Source: Marimonas arenosa (lineage in GTDB: Bacteria > Pseudomonadota > Alphaproteobacteria > Rhodobacterales > Rhodobacteraceae). Taken from it: 64,000 nt of DNA. Within the stretch, counting starts at the first letter, position 1; each line of letters begins with the position of its first letter. Positions 36,733-45,667 of this stretch are shown here, piece after piece. The notes beneath the pieces are model-generated. The model was not told the origin of the DNA and did not search any database. It saw nothing but the letters and a program-made list of their open reading frames with translations. Both the position numbers and the translations under genes were made by a program. The stretch covers positions 592,427 through 656,426 of the forward strand of contig NZ_JANHAX010000003.1 of assembly GCF_030848945.1 (NCBI RefSeq), written 5' to 3'.

Positions 36733-38187
36733 TCAGATCCTCATAAGGGCTTGCATCATGTCGTCGACCACTTCCATCATCCGCGCGTTGGCGGCATAGG
36801 CCTGTTCGATCAGCATCAGGCGCTGCATCTCCTGATCCGAATCGACCCCTTCCTCGAGGACCTCGGTATTGACAGCGGAAAAGCGTGCGGCGGCGAAACT
36901 GACCGCCTGGTCGCTGACCTCGCGGGCCGACCCGATCTCGCCCAGGAAGGTGGCCTGCAAGTTTGTGGCGGACTGCGCCCCGGTTCCGAAATCGCCCGAG
37001 GTCGGCACGCGCAACACGTTGAGCGCTGCTTGCATGTCCTGGAGCAGTTGCGAGTTGCCCACCGGTCCGGGCACCGCGGCGCCGAGCCCGTCACGCAGCC
37101 GCCAGGTGGCGCCGCCGGCGTCGGGATCGACCGCGGCGTTGATCTCAAGCCGGCCGGCAAGGCCCATCTCGTTGGCGGCGGCAAAGGCCAGTCCGCCGTC
37201 GGTAAACAGCCCCGGATCGCCCGGCGCGCGGGTGGCGTCGAGCCCGGCATCCTGAAAGCGCTCGACCAGGTCGCGCGCCACGGCGTCCAATTGGCTCTGG
37301 GTTTCGGGCGCCAGTTCGTCGCGGATCTGGAACAGCGCGGCCAGCCGACCGCCGCTGATCGGGCCGCCCGAGGGCGCCGTGGAAACCGGTTCGCCGTTGA
37401 TTTCAAGTCCGGAGAGCAGCCCGCCGGCCAGCGTCATGTGCGGCACGACCACGTTGGTAGGGCTAAAGCTCAGTTCGGCGGCCGTACCGTCGACCAGGAT
37501 GGCACCGCCCGGAGTGAAAAGCGCGATCGCACCGAGATCGCGCTGAAATTCCTTGACCGGCACGATCTCCGAAATTTCGTCGACCAGAATCTGGCGCTGA
37601 TCTTGCATCGCCGAGGTGTCGCGGCCGTTCACCATGGCATGCGAAATCTGGATGTTGAGATCGCGGACCTGACCGAGGGTGGTGTTGAGCCGGTCCACCG
37701 TGGCGCCGATTTCGCGATCAGCCTCGCCGCGCAGGGTTTGGATACCGTCAGAGACGCGTGCGAAGGTCTTCACCACCTCCGTCGCGTCCATAAAGACCTG
37801 GTTCAGCCTACCGGCGAGGTCCGGGCGACTGGTCGCCTGGACGAGGCTTGCCTCGAAATCGGCTATACGGGCGGAGAGCGAGTCGCCCGCGACCGGGGTG
37901 CCGACCAGTGCTTCGAGACGCTGGAAAAAATCGGCAAGCCGGCTGCTGCCGGCCTGATCCGAACTGGCCATGCGGCGCTCGGCGATGAGGCCGGGATTGG
38001 CATGGCGGAGGATGCCGTTCACTTGCACCCCACCATGGCCGCCGATGACGCGCGCGCTGACTTCAAGCTCGCGCCGGCCATAACCCTCGGTCATGATATT
38101 GGAAAGGTTCGAGGCGGTGATCTGTGCCGCGCGCGAGGCCGCGGTGAGCCCCGACAGTGCGTTCGAAAGGGCGCCGGACAGACTCAT
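36733..38187 (-). CDS. flgK: Hook-associated protein FlgK
   Basis: Hook-filament junction protein HAP1, 484 aa. The N-terminus SLSGALSNALSGLTAASRAA with ITASNLSNIMTEGYGRRELE is the rod-hook-filament axial start; the C-terminus VSFAAARFSAVNTEVLEEGV and MQRLMLIEQAYAANARMMEV is the FlgK-type helix. The order flgE-flgK-flgL-flgI on the minus strand is that of the Rhodobacteraceae fla cluster. Confidence 0.95.
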   Translation of the reverse strand: MSLSGALSNALSGLTAASRAAQITASNLSNIMTEGYGRRELEVSARVIGGHGGVQVNGILRHANPGLIAERRMASSDQAGSSRLADFFQRLEALVGTPVAGDSLSARIADFEASLVQATSRPDLAGRLNQVFMDATEVVKTFARVSDGIQTLRGEADREIGATVDRLNTTLGQVRDLNIQISHAMVNGRDTSAMQDQRQILVDEISEIVPVKEFQRDLGAIALFTPGGAILVDGTAAELSFSPTNVVVPHMTLAGGLLSGLEINGEPVSTAPSGGPISGGRLAALFQIRDELAPETQSQLDAVARDLVERFQDAGLDATRAPGDPGLFTDGGLAFAAANEMGLAGRLEINAAVDPDAGGATWRLRDGLGAAVPGPVGNSQLLQDMQAALNVLRVPTSGDFGTGAQSATNLQATFLGEIGSAREVSDQAVSFAAARFSAVNTEVLEEGVDSDQEMQRLMLIEQAYAANARMMEVVDDMMQALMRI

Positions 38188-38246
38188 GGAAGTTTCCTCT
38201 GCTCAGGGGGGGAAGGGCGGCGGGACCTCTATGGCCCCGGCACCGG

Positions 38247-39548
38247 TTAGCGCTTGATGTTGGTGGTTTCCTGCAACATTTCGTCGACGGTCTGGATGAC
38301 CTTGGCGTTCGACGAATAGGCGCGTTGCGTTTCGATCATTGCCGTCAGTTCACCGGCAACATCGGTGGTCGATTCCTCACGCGCAAAGGCGACGATGTCG
38401 CCGGTTGGCCCGTCACCTGCGTTCCACAGGAAATAAGAGCCGCTTTCGGGCGAAGGCAGATAGGTTTGTTGATCGAGCGTGACCAACCCATTCGGATTGG
38501 GCAGATCGACCAGCGGGATCTGATAGATCGTGCGGGTGATGCCGGTATCAAAGAAGGCATGCACGAAGCCGTTGGGGTCGACCTCAACCGAGGTCATGTT
38601 GCCAACCGGATAACCATCCTTGCTGATCGAGACCGGCGCGAAGGTGTCGCTGAGCTGGGTCAGACCGTCGGCGGCGCCCAGAAGGCCGATATTGACCTCC
38701 ATCGGGCCGCCCGCCACGTTTGCGATCAGGGAGCCGGTAGCGGGATCGTAGGCGCCGCCGCTGATGGTCGCCACCGACAGGAGCGTACCGCCCGCGGTCC
38801 GGCTATCATCGAAGGTCAGCGTGTATTCGCCGATCACGGCGCCGGGGGTGGCGGTATCGGTGATCACCATCGTCCATTCGTTCGACGAGCCGGTGCCTGG
38901 CACGGTCGGCGTAAACTCGATCGAGATGTTTTCGGACGTACCGAGATTGTCGAAGTACTCGATCGACAATTCCGATGCCGAGCCAGCCGCCCCGGCTTCG
39001 GTTTCGGTGGCGGGCAGGTTGATCCCGAGGTCGATCCGGGTGGTCGGTTCGCCGGAAAACTGGTTGACGTTGATCTGAACCGGTTCCAGACCGTCCGACG
39101 TGTCACGCGGGAAAGTGGGCACCGTGCCGTCGGGCAGGGCCGGCCAGCCCATCAACACGAGGCCGGATTCAGTGACGAGATAGCCCTGATCGTCGGTGCG
39201 GAACGAACCAGTGGTGGTCAGCAGCATCTGCGGGTTGCCATTGCCGGCCTCGACTTCGGTGATCGAGGTCACGGGCAGCATTCCGCGGCCGCGCACCGCC
39301 AGATCGGTCGGGTTCGACGTGGCTACCAGCGCACCGCGCTCGTCAATGAGGCGCTGGGTCGTGGTGCGCACCCCGCCGGCGGAATAGGTTCCGCCCGTCG
39401 AGGAGATCACCATCGAGTGGAAATCGGCTTCGATCCGTTTGTATCCGAATGTGGCCGAGTTCGCGATGTTGTCGGAAATGGTCGCCAGGCGGGTGGCATT
39501 GGCGGCAAGGCCTGCCACGCCGGCATTGAGCGAGGATGAAATCGTCAT
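38247..39548 (-). CDS. flgE: Flagellar hook protein FlgE
   Basis: The hook subunit, about 433 aa. N-terminal SSSLNAGVAGLAANATRLAT and ISDNIANSATFGYKRIEADF carry the rod/hook ANxxNxxT-type motif, and the C-terminal AFAREESTTDVAGELTAMIE and VIQTVDEMLQETTNIKR complete the axial domain. The ATG at 39548 is chosen because conserved sequence begins right after it; an ATG at 39569 would add seven residues. Confidence 0.95.
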   Translation of the reverse strand: MTISSSLNAGVAGLAANATRLATISDNIANSATFGYKRIEADFHSMVISSTGGTYSAGGVRTTTQRLIDERGALVATSNPTDLAVRGRGMLPVTSITEVEAGNGNPQMLLTTTGSFRTDDQGYLVTESGLVLMGWPALPDGTVPTFPRDTSDGLEPVQINVNQFSGEPTTRIDLGINLPATETEAGAAGSASELSIEYFDNLGTSENISIEFTPTVPGTGSSNEWTMVITDTATPGAVIGEYTLTFDDSRTAGGTLLSVATISGGAYDPATGSLIANVAGGPMEVNIGLLGAADGLTQLSDTFAPVSISKDGYPVGNMTSVEVDPNGFVHAFFDTGITRTIYQIPLVDLPNPNGLVTLDQQTYLPSPESGSYFLWNAGDGPTGDIVAFAREESTTDVAGELTAMIETQRAYSSNAKVIQTVDEMLQETTNIKR

Positions 39549-39646
39549 GGATACGCCTTTCTGCTGCATCGACCTCAGGTCTCGATACGAGGCATAAAGG
39601 TTGCCGCTTAACAGCGCGCTAACGTCTAAAATCCTCTGGACATTCG

Positions 39647-40513
39647 TTAGGGGCTCCGCAGCAGGACGATCTCGATCCGGTTGTTGCGCACGGCCATCGG
39701 GTTAGTTACGGCCGGTTGATTGTCAGCATGGCCGGTGACGCGGGTGACGCGGCCCGTGGCGAGCCCGCTGGTCTCGAGCAGCCCGCGCATGGCATCGGCG
39801 CGCGACGACGACAGCTTCCAGACGGGGTTCTGCGCCACTACGACCGGCCGTGACCGGGCATGACCGCCGATCGCCACCTTGTTTTCGACCAGCGGGATGA
39901 TCCGCGCCAGCATCGTGCTCAGATCGCGCAGCGCCCGGGTGGGCGTATCGCTGTCGCGCTTGAACAGCGGCACGGTTTCGAGATCGAAGAGTTCGATCAC
40001 GAGGCCCTCGTCGGTGACGCGGGTAACGATATGCTTGAACATCTCGTCGGTCACCGCGCTTTCGCCGCCGAGGCCCGCCAGCGCCTCCTCAATCCGGGCG
40101 AAGGCAAAGTCACTTTCGCTGGCCTCGGCGGAGTTTTCGCCGCGGGCGTCGGCCCCGTGCTGTGACAGTCCGTGTTCGCCGCGGGCCTGGTTCGCTTCGG
40201 TCGGTTGGCGATTGGTAGCGCCGGTACCGCTCTGCGGCAGTGTCATTTCCGAAAACACGCTTTCCCCGCCGAACGCCCCGTCGCCGCCGCCCGAGATGCG
40301 GTTGATTGGAATGGTCGGGCTGAAATAATCGGCCACGCCCTTGCGTTGCTTTTCAGTTGTCGCGTTCAGCAGCCACATCAGAAGAAAGAAGGCCATCATC
40401 GCCGTTACGAAGTCGGCGTAGGCGACTTTCCAGGCACCGCCATGATGCCCGTCGCCGCTGATGACTTTCTTCCTCTTGATGATGACCGGCGCGGCATTGC
40501 TCTTCGCGCGCAT
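39647..40513 (-). CDS. motB: Flagellar motor stator protein MotB
   Basis: A stator subunit of about 288 aa. It has a basic N-terminus, one membrane helix with the proton-carrying Asp (WKVAYADFVTAMMAFFLLMW), the plug region, and a C-terminal OmpA/MotB peptidoglycan-binding domain (VAIGGHARSRPV; SSSRADAMRGLLETSGLATG; RNNRIEIVLL). motA is not next to it; the gene stands at the start of the flagellar run behind a 74-codon-free gap from the LacI gene. Confidence 0.94.
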   Translation of the reverse strand: MRAKSNAAPVIIKRKKVISGDGHHGGAWKVAYADFVTAMMAFFLLMWLLNATTEKQRKGVADYFSPTIPINRISGGGDGAFGGESVFSEMTLPQSGTGATNRQPTEANQARGEHGLSQHGADARGENSAEASESDFAFARIEEALAGLGGESAVTDEMFKHIVTRVTDEGLVIELFDLETVPLFKRDSDTPTRALRDLSTMLARIIPLVENKVAIGGHARSRPVVVAQNPVWKLSSSRADAMRGLLETSGLATGRVTRVTGHADNQPAVTNPMAVRNNRIEIVLLRSP

Positions 40514-40610
40514 CTCCACCACCTTGATTACTCACCCGGGGCAAGGATTAGCAGCCGGGTGTTACCGGAGGTTTAATGCGCGAGTTTTTGCTATCTTGCA
40601 GTCTGGACGC

Positions 40611-41636
40611 TCAACTGCGCAGCGTATCGCCGCGCGACAGGGTCGGAGTCAGTTCGATCCGTTCAGGCGACGTGTCGCCGCTATCTTCGCGGCTGCGGGC
40701 CAGGATGATCTCGGCCGCCTTCCTGCCGATCTCGAAGCGACAGGCATCCATCGTGGCCAGACGCATCGGCAGGCCTTGCAGCAGCTCGACCCCGTTGAAC
40801 CCGGCCAGCCCCATCTTTCCGGGAATGCGCACGCCTTTTTCAAGCAGGTAAAGCAGCCCACCGGCGCCGATCATGTCGTTCGAATAGTAGATGAAATCCA
40901 GATCCGGCGTGCGCTTGAGCACGGTTTCGGTCATCTCGCGACCTTTGGCCAGCGCCGAACCGCCGGAATAGAATTCCTGATCAGCCACCTCGATTCCGGC
41001 CTTGGCCAAGGCTTGGGTGAACCCTTCGAACCGTTTGCGGGCGCGGTGGTCGAGCGGCATCTTGGTGCCGAGAAAGGCGATACGCCTGTAACCCGCCGCC
41101 GCGATTGCTTCGCCCATCTTCCGGCCGGCGGTGCGATGCGAAATGCCGACAACGCTGTCGACCGGCTGGCCATCGGTATCCATGATCTCGACCACCGGAA
41201 TGCCGCTGGCCTTGAGCATGGCGCGGCTGGCGTCGGAATGCTCGAGCCCGGCGATGATCACGCCCGACGGACGCCACGAGAGCATCTCGTAAAGCACCTT
41301 CTCTTCCTTTTCGGGAAGGTAGTCGGTGATCCCGACCACCGGCTGCAGCTCGGTGTCTTCCAACGTGCGGCTGATCCCGGTCATCACCTCGGGGAAGACC
41401 ATGTTCGACATCGACGGGATGATCACCGCCACCAGGTTGACCCGCTGGCTGGCCAGCGCGCCGGCGATCTTGTTGGGCACGTAACCCAGCCGTTTGGCCG
41501 CCTGCAGCACCTTCTGGCGGGTCGCCGCGGAGACGTCGCCGCGGTTGCGCAGTACCCGGCTGACCGTCATCTCGGAAACACCGGAAGCTTCGGAGACGTC
41601 GCGCAGGGTCAGGGGGCGATTGGATGGTTTGTTCAA
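40611..41636 (-). CDS. LacI-family transcriptional repressor
   Basis: A 341-aa regulator. The N-terminal LacI helix-turn-helix and hinge are clear: LTLRDVSEASGVSEMTVSRVL, RGDVSAATRQKVLQAAKRLG, YVPNKIAGALASQR. The periplasmic-binding-protein-like sensor domain follows (VAVIIPSMSNMVFPEVMTGI; GIPVVEIMD; YYSNDMIGAGGLLYLLEKG). It resembles gluconate-type (GntR-like) LacI members but the effector is not certain. No sugar operon is adjacent, so its targets lie elsewhere or it acts on itself. Confidence 0.92.
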   Translation of the reverse strand: MNKPSNRPLTLRDVSEASGVSEMTVSRVLRNRGDVSAATRQKVLQAAKRLGYVPNKIAGALASQRVNLVAVIIPSMSNMVFPEVMTGISRTLEDTELQPVVGITDYLPEKEEKVLYEMLSWRPSGVIIAGLEHSDASRAMLKASGIPVVEIMDTDGQPVDSVVGISHRTAGRKMGEAIAAAGYRRIAFLGTKMPLDHRARKRFEGFTQALAKAGIEVADQEFYSGGSALAKGREMTETVLKRTPDLDFIYYSNDMIGAGGLLYLLEKGVRIPGKMGLAGFNGVELLQGLPMRLATMDACRFEIGRKAAEIILARSREDSGDTSPERIELTPTLSRGDTLRS

Positions 41637-41806
41637 GGGCGGCTTCCCGGCTGGTTTCGCAGTCAGTTAGCCCGAAGCAGGAGCTTTGTTCAAGCGCGCC
41701 GCGCTTTTTGGTCACGGACTGCGGCGGGCAGATGGATTGCGGTCCCAGCATCAGAATCGACAGGGCGATGACATCCCCGATTTCCCACGGTAAGAATGCG
41801 GCACGC

Positions 41807-41883
41807 GGCCCCGTGGCTCAACTGGATAGAGCAGCCCCCTCCTAAGGGGCAGGTTGCAGGTTCGAATCCTGCCGGGGTCGCCA
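41807..41883 (+). tRNA. tRNA-Arg (anticodon CCU)
   Basis: A complete cloverleaf. The acceptor stem GGCCCCG pairs with CGGGGUC (one G-U), the D arm is GCUC/GAGC, the anticodon stem GCCCC/GGGGC holds the loop CUCCUAA with anticodon CCU at 41841-41843, and the T arm GCAGG-UUCGAAU-CCUGC is canonical. Discriminator G at 41880; CCA is encoded at 41881-41883. It reads AGG codons, rare in high-GC genomes. Such tRNA genes are frequent integration sites, but no copy of the 3' end was found downstream. Confidence 0.97.
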
Positions 41884-42129
41884 TTTCGTCAATGCCGGAT
41901 GCCACACAACGACGCGTTGGGATGCCCGGAGGCATCTGTTGCAAAGCGGCCGCAGGTGAGCGCCGGTTTGCGCGGGCATCCGCCGATCCGGCAAAACCGC
42001 CCGAGTTGCCAAAACCTCGGCTGGGAATGGCCATTTTGAAGCCACATTTTCTCATAACCCTCGACCCGCTGAATAGTTGTTCCTTCAGGAGTATTCCGGC
42101 TCCGGATCGGATTTGCGGGCACTTAGGAC
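41884..42129 (+). promoter_or_regulatory. Upstream region of the kinase-GTPase operon
   Basis: About 245 bases lie between the tRNA and the kinase gene. No coding frame is convincing. The right part is locally more AT-rich (TTTTGAAGCCACATTTTCTC near 42035), which fits a promoter, but no exact element is assigned. Confidence 0.4.
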
Positions 42130-43482
42130 ATGATGCAGAAAAACGAAAACCAAGATGATCGCGCAGCAGCCTGCGGACTGCCTGATGGCGCCATGCTGCT
42201 GCAAGGCCAATACGAAATCAAAAGCCAACTCGCCATCGGTGGCTTCGGGATGACCTATCTGGCGCGCGACAGCCTGGCGCGTCAGGTTGTGGTTAAGGAA
42301 TGTTTCCCCGACGGTCTTTGCGTGCGTGATGGGCTCCTGGTGATGCCAGCCTCGGAGGCGCAGCAGAGCACCTATCAGAAGATCGTCTGGAACTTCGTCG
42401 CCGAGGCCCGTCGTCTGGCCCGATTGAAACACCCCAATATCGTCGCCGTGCATCAGGTATTCGAGGAAAACCATACCGCATATATGGCGATGGACTTTGT
42501 CGACGGTGAAGAACTGATCGACATTCTTGAAATCACGCCGGGGCGTCTGACGCCGGATTTGTTGGAGCATTGCCTGCGCCAGACGCTCGATGCGGTGGCG
42601 CACCTGCACGAAATGGGGTTCCTGCACCGTGATATCTCGCCCGACAACCTGCTGCTGGACCGCGATAATCACCTCACGCTGATTGACTTTGGCGCAGCCC
42701 GCGAGAACACGAAGCAGTCTCTCACGGCCGCGACGTTCCTGCTGGCGGTGAAGGATGGCTACTCGCCGCACGAGTTCTATATCGAGGACGCGACTCAGGA
42801 CAGCTCGAGTGATCTCTATGCGCTGGCAGCGACCTTCTATCACCTGATCACCGGTGAAACTCCGCCGGACAGCTGGTCGCGACACGAGGAGATCGAAGCC
42901 GGACACGGGGACCCCTACGTTCCGCTGACCGGGGGTGACTGGGCCTTTGATCCGGCGTTCCTGAAGCTGATCGACCAGGCATTGTCGGTAAACAAAAGCG
43001 ACCGGATCCAGAGCGCAGCGGAATGGATCGAACAACTGGATGCGTCCGAACCGGACTCGGCCGCAGCGGCGGGCCCGGTAAAGTCGTTCGCAGCCTCGCC
43101 GAAGCGAGCCGAAAAGTTCATTCCCAGGGTGGCCGAGGTTGACCTCCAGGCTCTGTCAAAGCTGGTGGAAGACACCAACACCGTCGTGGCAAGTAGCTCC
43201 ACCGGCACCAAGCCGCGCCGGAAGGTCAAATCACAGGACACTTCTATTCCAGCGGCCAAGGCAAGGCGCCCGAAACAACCGGTGGATCTCTTCGGAAACC
43301 CGATCGAGGACGTCGATGCCTGGATGCGTGAACAAGACCGAATTCTCAAGGCCAAGGCCAAGCTTGATGCAGTGAAGGTCTCCGAGCGGAGCGATGAACA
43401 TGAAGTGCGTCCGAAATCGCTGATCGGGCGGCTTCTGACGGGGACCCTGATCCGGTCCCGCAACTCGGCAACAACAGTATAA
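42130..43482 (+). CDS. Hanks-type serine/threonine protein kinase (cytoplasmic)
   Basis: A 450-aa kinase. The catalytic domain spans about residues 28-305: glycine loop AIGGFGMTYLA, ATP lysine K56 (VVVKECFP), E92, the catalytic loop LHRDISPDNLLL (H166-R167-D168, N173), DFGAAR (D186) and R292 in the last helix. All key residues are present, so it should be active. About 145 residues of Pro/Lys/Ala-rich tail follow, with TKPRRKVKSQDTSIP and no membrane helix or PASTA/CHASE sensor, so the kinase is soluble and its signal must come from a partner. Two adjacent ATGs (42130, 42133) are possible starts. It is the first gene of an eight-gene run; the kinase, FHA and PP2C together form a complete write-read-erase phosphorylation module. 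Confidence 0.93.
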   Translation: MMQKNENQDDRAAACGLPDGAMLLQGQYEIKSQLAIGGFGMTYLARDSLARQVVVKECFPDGLCVRDGLLVMPASEAQQSTYQKIVWNFVAEARRLARLKHPNIVAVHQVFEENHTAYMAMDFVDGEELIDILEITPGRLTPDLLEHCLRQTLDAVAHLHEMGFLHRDISPDNLLLDRDNHLTLIDFGAARENTKQSLTAATFLLAVKDGYSPHEFYIEDATQDSSSDLYALAATFYHLITGETPPDSWSRHEEIEAGHGDPYVPLTGGDWAFDPAFLKLIDQALSVNKSDRIQSAAEWIEQLDASEPDSAAAAGPVKSFAASPKRAEKFIPRVAEVDLQALSKLVEDTNTVVASSSTGTKPRRKVKSQDTSIPAAKARRPKQPVDLFGNPIEDVDAWMREQDRILKAKAKLDAVKVSERSDEHEVRPKSLIGRLLTGTLIRSRNSATTV

Positions 43483-43499
43483 TCCTGAAAGGACCAGGC

Positions 43500-44729
43500 A
43501 TGAAATTCATCCGAGACCTTATCGAGCAGAAAAGCAGCGATGCTGCTGTCGCCGAAGAGGCAGAATGGGCCGAGGCGCCTGACGAGGTCGCGTCCGACTT
43601 GCGCACCCCTTTCAAGGCCGAGGATTTCTATCGGATCATGGACGAGACCCGGTCTTCCGATTCGGATACTGGAGATCTCGAGGACGAGGCAGACTCACTC
43701 GACGAACTGATTGCGCTCGAGGATGCCCCCGGTGATCATGAGCATGAGGGTGACCTCATCATGTCGGACGACGCCGAAGAAATCGAAACCGGAGACGTCG
43801 AAACCGAAGAGAACCTGGTCGAGGAAGACGCCTGGTCGCACGACGGCGTGGACGATTGCTCGGAAGAAGACGACGAGTGGGTTGCGGAGTCCGATGCTCC
43901 GGCCGAAATGATCAGTGACGACGAGGCCTGCGACATCGAGCCAGGCGACGAGGGCGACAATACCGGTTTCGAGACCGGTTTCGAGCCGGCGATGGTCGAG
44001 GCCGCCGAGGTCGACGACGAAAACGATACCCCCGATGTGCCGGTGATGAAGCCGTTCGATGAACCCGCCGATGCGGCTCTGGCCGCTGCGGCTGCAGTTG
44101 CGCCGCAGGAGGCGGAAGCTCCGGGTGCGGCGGTGCTGCGCGCCGTCCGCCCGATGGCCGGGTCCCAGCCGGCGGAAAAGGCAGAAGACAGCGGATCCGC
44201 CGCGGTCGAGGTACCCGCGCCGGCCGGTGGCCGCGGCAAGGGCCGTGCCGGCCGCGCCAAGACACGGCTTCTGGGGTTCAACAGCGGCATGGGAAAGGAG
44301 GCCGATCCCTTCGCCCGGGCATCCGCCGGCGACGAGGAAGAGAGCTACACGCAGTTCCCGGTAGGCTGGTTGGTTGTGATCGGAGGCCCGGGCCGCGGTG
44401 CCGCTTTCACCCTGTTCAACGGTGTCTCGCAGATCGGACGTGGCGAGAGTCAGACCGTGCGGCTGGATTTTGGAGACAACTCGATTTCGCGCGAAAACCA
44501 CGCTGCCATCGCTTTTGACGCCGAGCAGAACGCGTTTTTCATCGGGCACGGCGGCAAGGCGAATCTCGTGCGCTGCAACAACATGCCGGTGCTGAGCACG
44601 CAGGCGCTGGCGGCCGGCGACACAATCCGGATCGGTGAGACCACTCTGCGCTTCATGCCGCTGTGCGGTCCGGAGTTTTCCTGGGCCGAGGGGCAGAAAG
44701 GCCAACCCAGTCATGCTGCCCATGGATAA
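43500..44729 (+). CDS. FHA-domain phosphothreonine reader with long acidic N-terminus
   Basis: A 409-aa protein. Residues about 45-190 are extremely rich in Asp and Glu and likely disordered. Residues 190-250 are Ala/Pro/Lys-rich. KTRLLGF (255-260) could be a phosphorylation or docking motif. The C-terminal FHA domain (about 289-388) has the binding residues: GRG (313-315), S328 and S330-R331 (DNSISRENHAAI), then GDTIRIGETTLRFM. It should bind phosphothreonine made by the kinase 17 bases upstream. Its end overlaps the phosphatase start by 17 bases. The acidic tail has no parallel in the neighbouring genes and may bind basic partners or mask the GTPases. Confidence 0.9.
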   Translation: MKFIRDLIEQKSSDAAVAEEAEWAEAPDEVASDLRTPFKAEDFYRIMDETRSSDSDTGDLEDEADSLDELIALEDAPGDHEHEGDLIMSDDAEEIETGDVETEENLVEEDAWSHDGVDDCSEEDDEWVAESDAPAEMISDDEACDIEPGDEGDNTGFETGFEPAMVEAAEVDDENDTPDVPVMKPFDEPADAALAAAAAVAPQEAEAPGAAVLRAVRPMAGSQPAEKAEDSGSAAVEVPAPAGGRGKGRAGRAKTRLLGFNSGMGKEADPFARASAGDEEESYTQFPVGWLVVIGGPGRGAAFTLFNGVSQIGRGESQTVRLDFGDNSISRENHAAIAFDAEQNAFFIGHGGKANLVRCNNMPVLSTQALAAGDTIRIGETTLRFMPLCGPEFSWAEGQKGQPSHAAHG

Positions 44730-45618
44730 GTTCAGCTATGACGCTGCCACTGCGATCAGCCAGGGCCGTCGAGACCGCCAGGAAGACGCATTGATTTCCG
44801 ATTTCCCCTCGGGCAGCGGCGTCGGGTTCGCGGTTCTCGCCGACGGGATGGGCGGTCATGCGGCCGGCGATGTCGCCAGCAAGATCGTCGTTACCGAGGT
44901 GTTCAGCGAACTCAAGCTGCAATCCGGCGACGTTGCCGAGATGGAGTCGCGGATCGGGGAGATTCTGCGCGATGCGGCGATCGGTGCGAACGACTGTGTC
45001 GGGCTGTATTCACAGGAACGCCCCGACGATCAGCTGATGGGGGCCACGCTGCTGGCCCCGGTACTTATCGAGGATCGCCTGTTCTGGATTTCGGTGGGCG
45101 ATTCGCCTTTCTACCTGATGCGGGATGGAGTGCTGTCACGGCTCAACGAGGATCACGCGGTCGGCTCGCAAATCGACTTTCTTGTGGCCAGTGGGCTGAT
45201 GGAGCGCGACGAGGCGCTTAACCACCCCGAGCAGGACAGCCTCACATCGGTGCTGGTGGGCGAGGAGATTCCGCAGATCGATTGCCCGGCGAAGCCTTTC
45301 CAACTGGCAGAGGGCGATATCCTGGTCGCCGCCAGTGACGGGCTTCTGGTGCTGGGCGAAGAGGATCTTGCGCGTATCCTACGTCCGTTGCGCCATCGCC
45401 CGGCCGAAGAGATCGCCGCCGCATTGATGACAGCGATCGAAAATGCCGATGATCCCCATCAAGACAACGTTTCGCTCTGCGTCATCCGTGTTGTCCGACC
45501 CGGCACAACAGCTCCGGTTGGGGTTGAGGACAGCCTGCGCCGCAAGGTTCTGCGCCAGGATCACGGAGACGTGACGATCGTGGCGCGGGTCTCGAACCGG
45601 GCCAGTGCCACGGGGTGA
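44713..45618 (+). CDS. PP2C-family serine/threonine protein phosphatase
   Basis: A metal-dependent phosphatase of about 301 aa. Motifs in order: RRDRQEDALIS (metal Asp/Glu), VLADGMGGHAAGDVAS, TLLAPVLIEDRLFWISVGDS, LNEDHAVGSQ and DNVSLCVIRV, covering the conserved PP2C metal ligands. It should reverse the action of the upstream kinase. ATGs at 44713 and 44722 both fit; AAAGG lies 11 bases before the first. The frame extends to 44635, but that part overlaps FHA coding sequence and is unlike the family. Confidence 0.92.
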   Translation: MLPMDKFSYDAATAISQGRRDRQEDALISDFPSGSGVGFAVLADGMGGHAAGDVASKIVVTEVFSELKLQSGDVAEMESRIGEILRDAAIGANDCVGLYSQERPDDQLMGATLLAPVLIEDRLFWISVGDSPFYLMRDGVLSRLNEDHAVGSQIDFLVASGLMERDEALNHPEQDSLTSVLVGEEIPQIDCPAKPFQLAEGDILVAASDGLLVLGEEDLARILRPLRHRPAEEIAAALMTAIENADDPHQDNVSLCVIRVVRPGTTAPVGVEDSLRRKVLRQDHGDVTIVARVSNRASATG

Positions 45619-45632
45619 CGACACGACCGGGG

Positions 45633-45659
45633 CCAACAAGACCAACAAGACCAACACGA
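45633..45659 (+). repeat. Three tandem 9-bp repeats before the first GTPase gene
   Basis: CCAACAAGA occurs twice in tandem, followed by CCAACACGA. The array fills the 49-base gap between the phosphatase stop and the GTG start of the GTPase gene and ends just before GAGGTGA, its ribosome-binding site. Changes in repeat number would alter the distance between genes, but not the reading frame. Confidence 0.7.
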
Positions 45660-45667
45660 GGTGAGCC

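Noticed and set aside
36751..38250. 499-codon plus-strand frame over flgK
   Set aside because: Antisense shadow; flgK on the other strand has clear axial-protein motifs.
41807..41883. tRNA-Arg as the attachment site of an integrated island carrying the kinase-GTPase operon
   Set aside because: No integrase gene and no repeat of the tRNA 3' end were found downstream; the only partial match, nine bases near 52591 inside imuB, is explained by chance.
42130..45618. Kinase, FHA and PP2C genes as part of a type VI secretion cluster
   Set aside because: No tssB/C, hcp, vgrG, tssM or clpV gene is present within 20 kb on either side.
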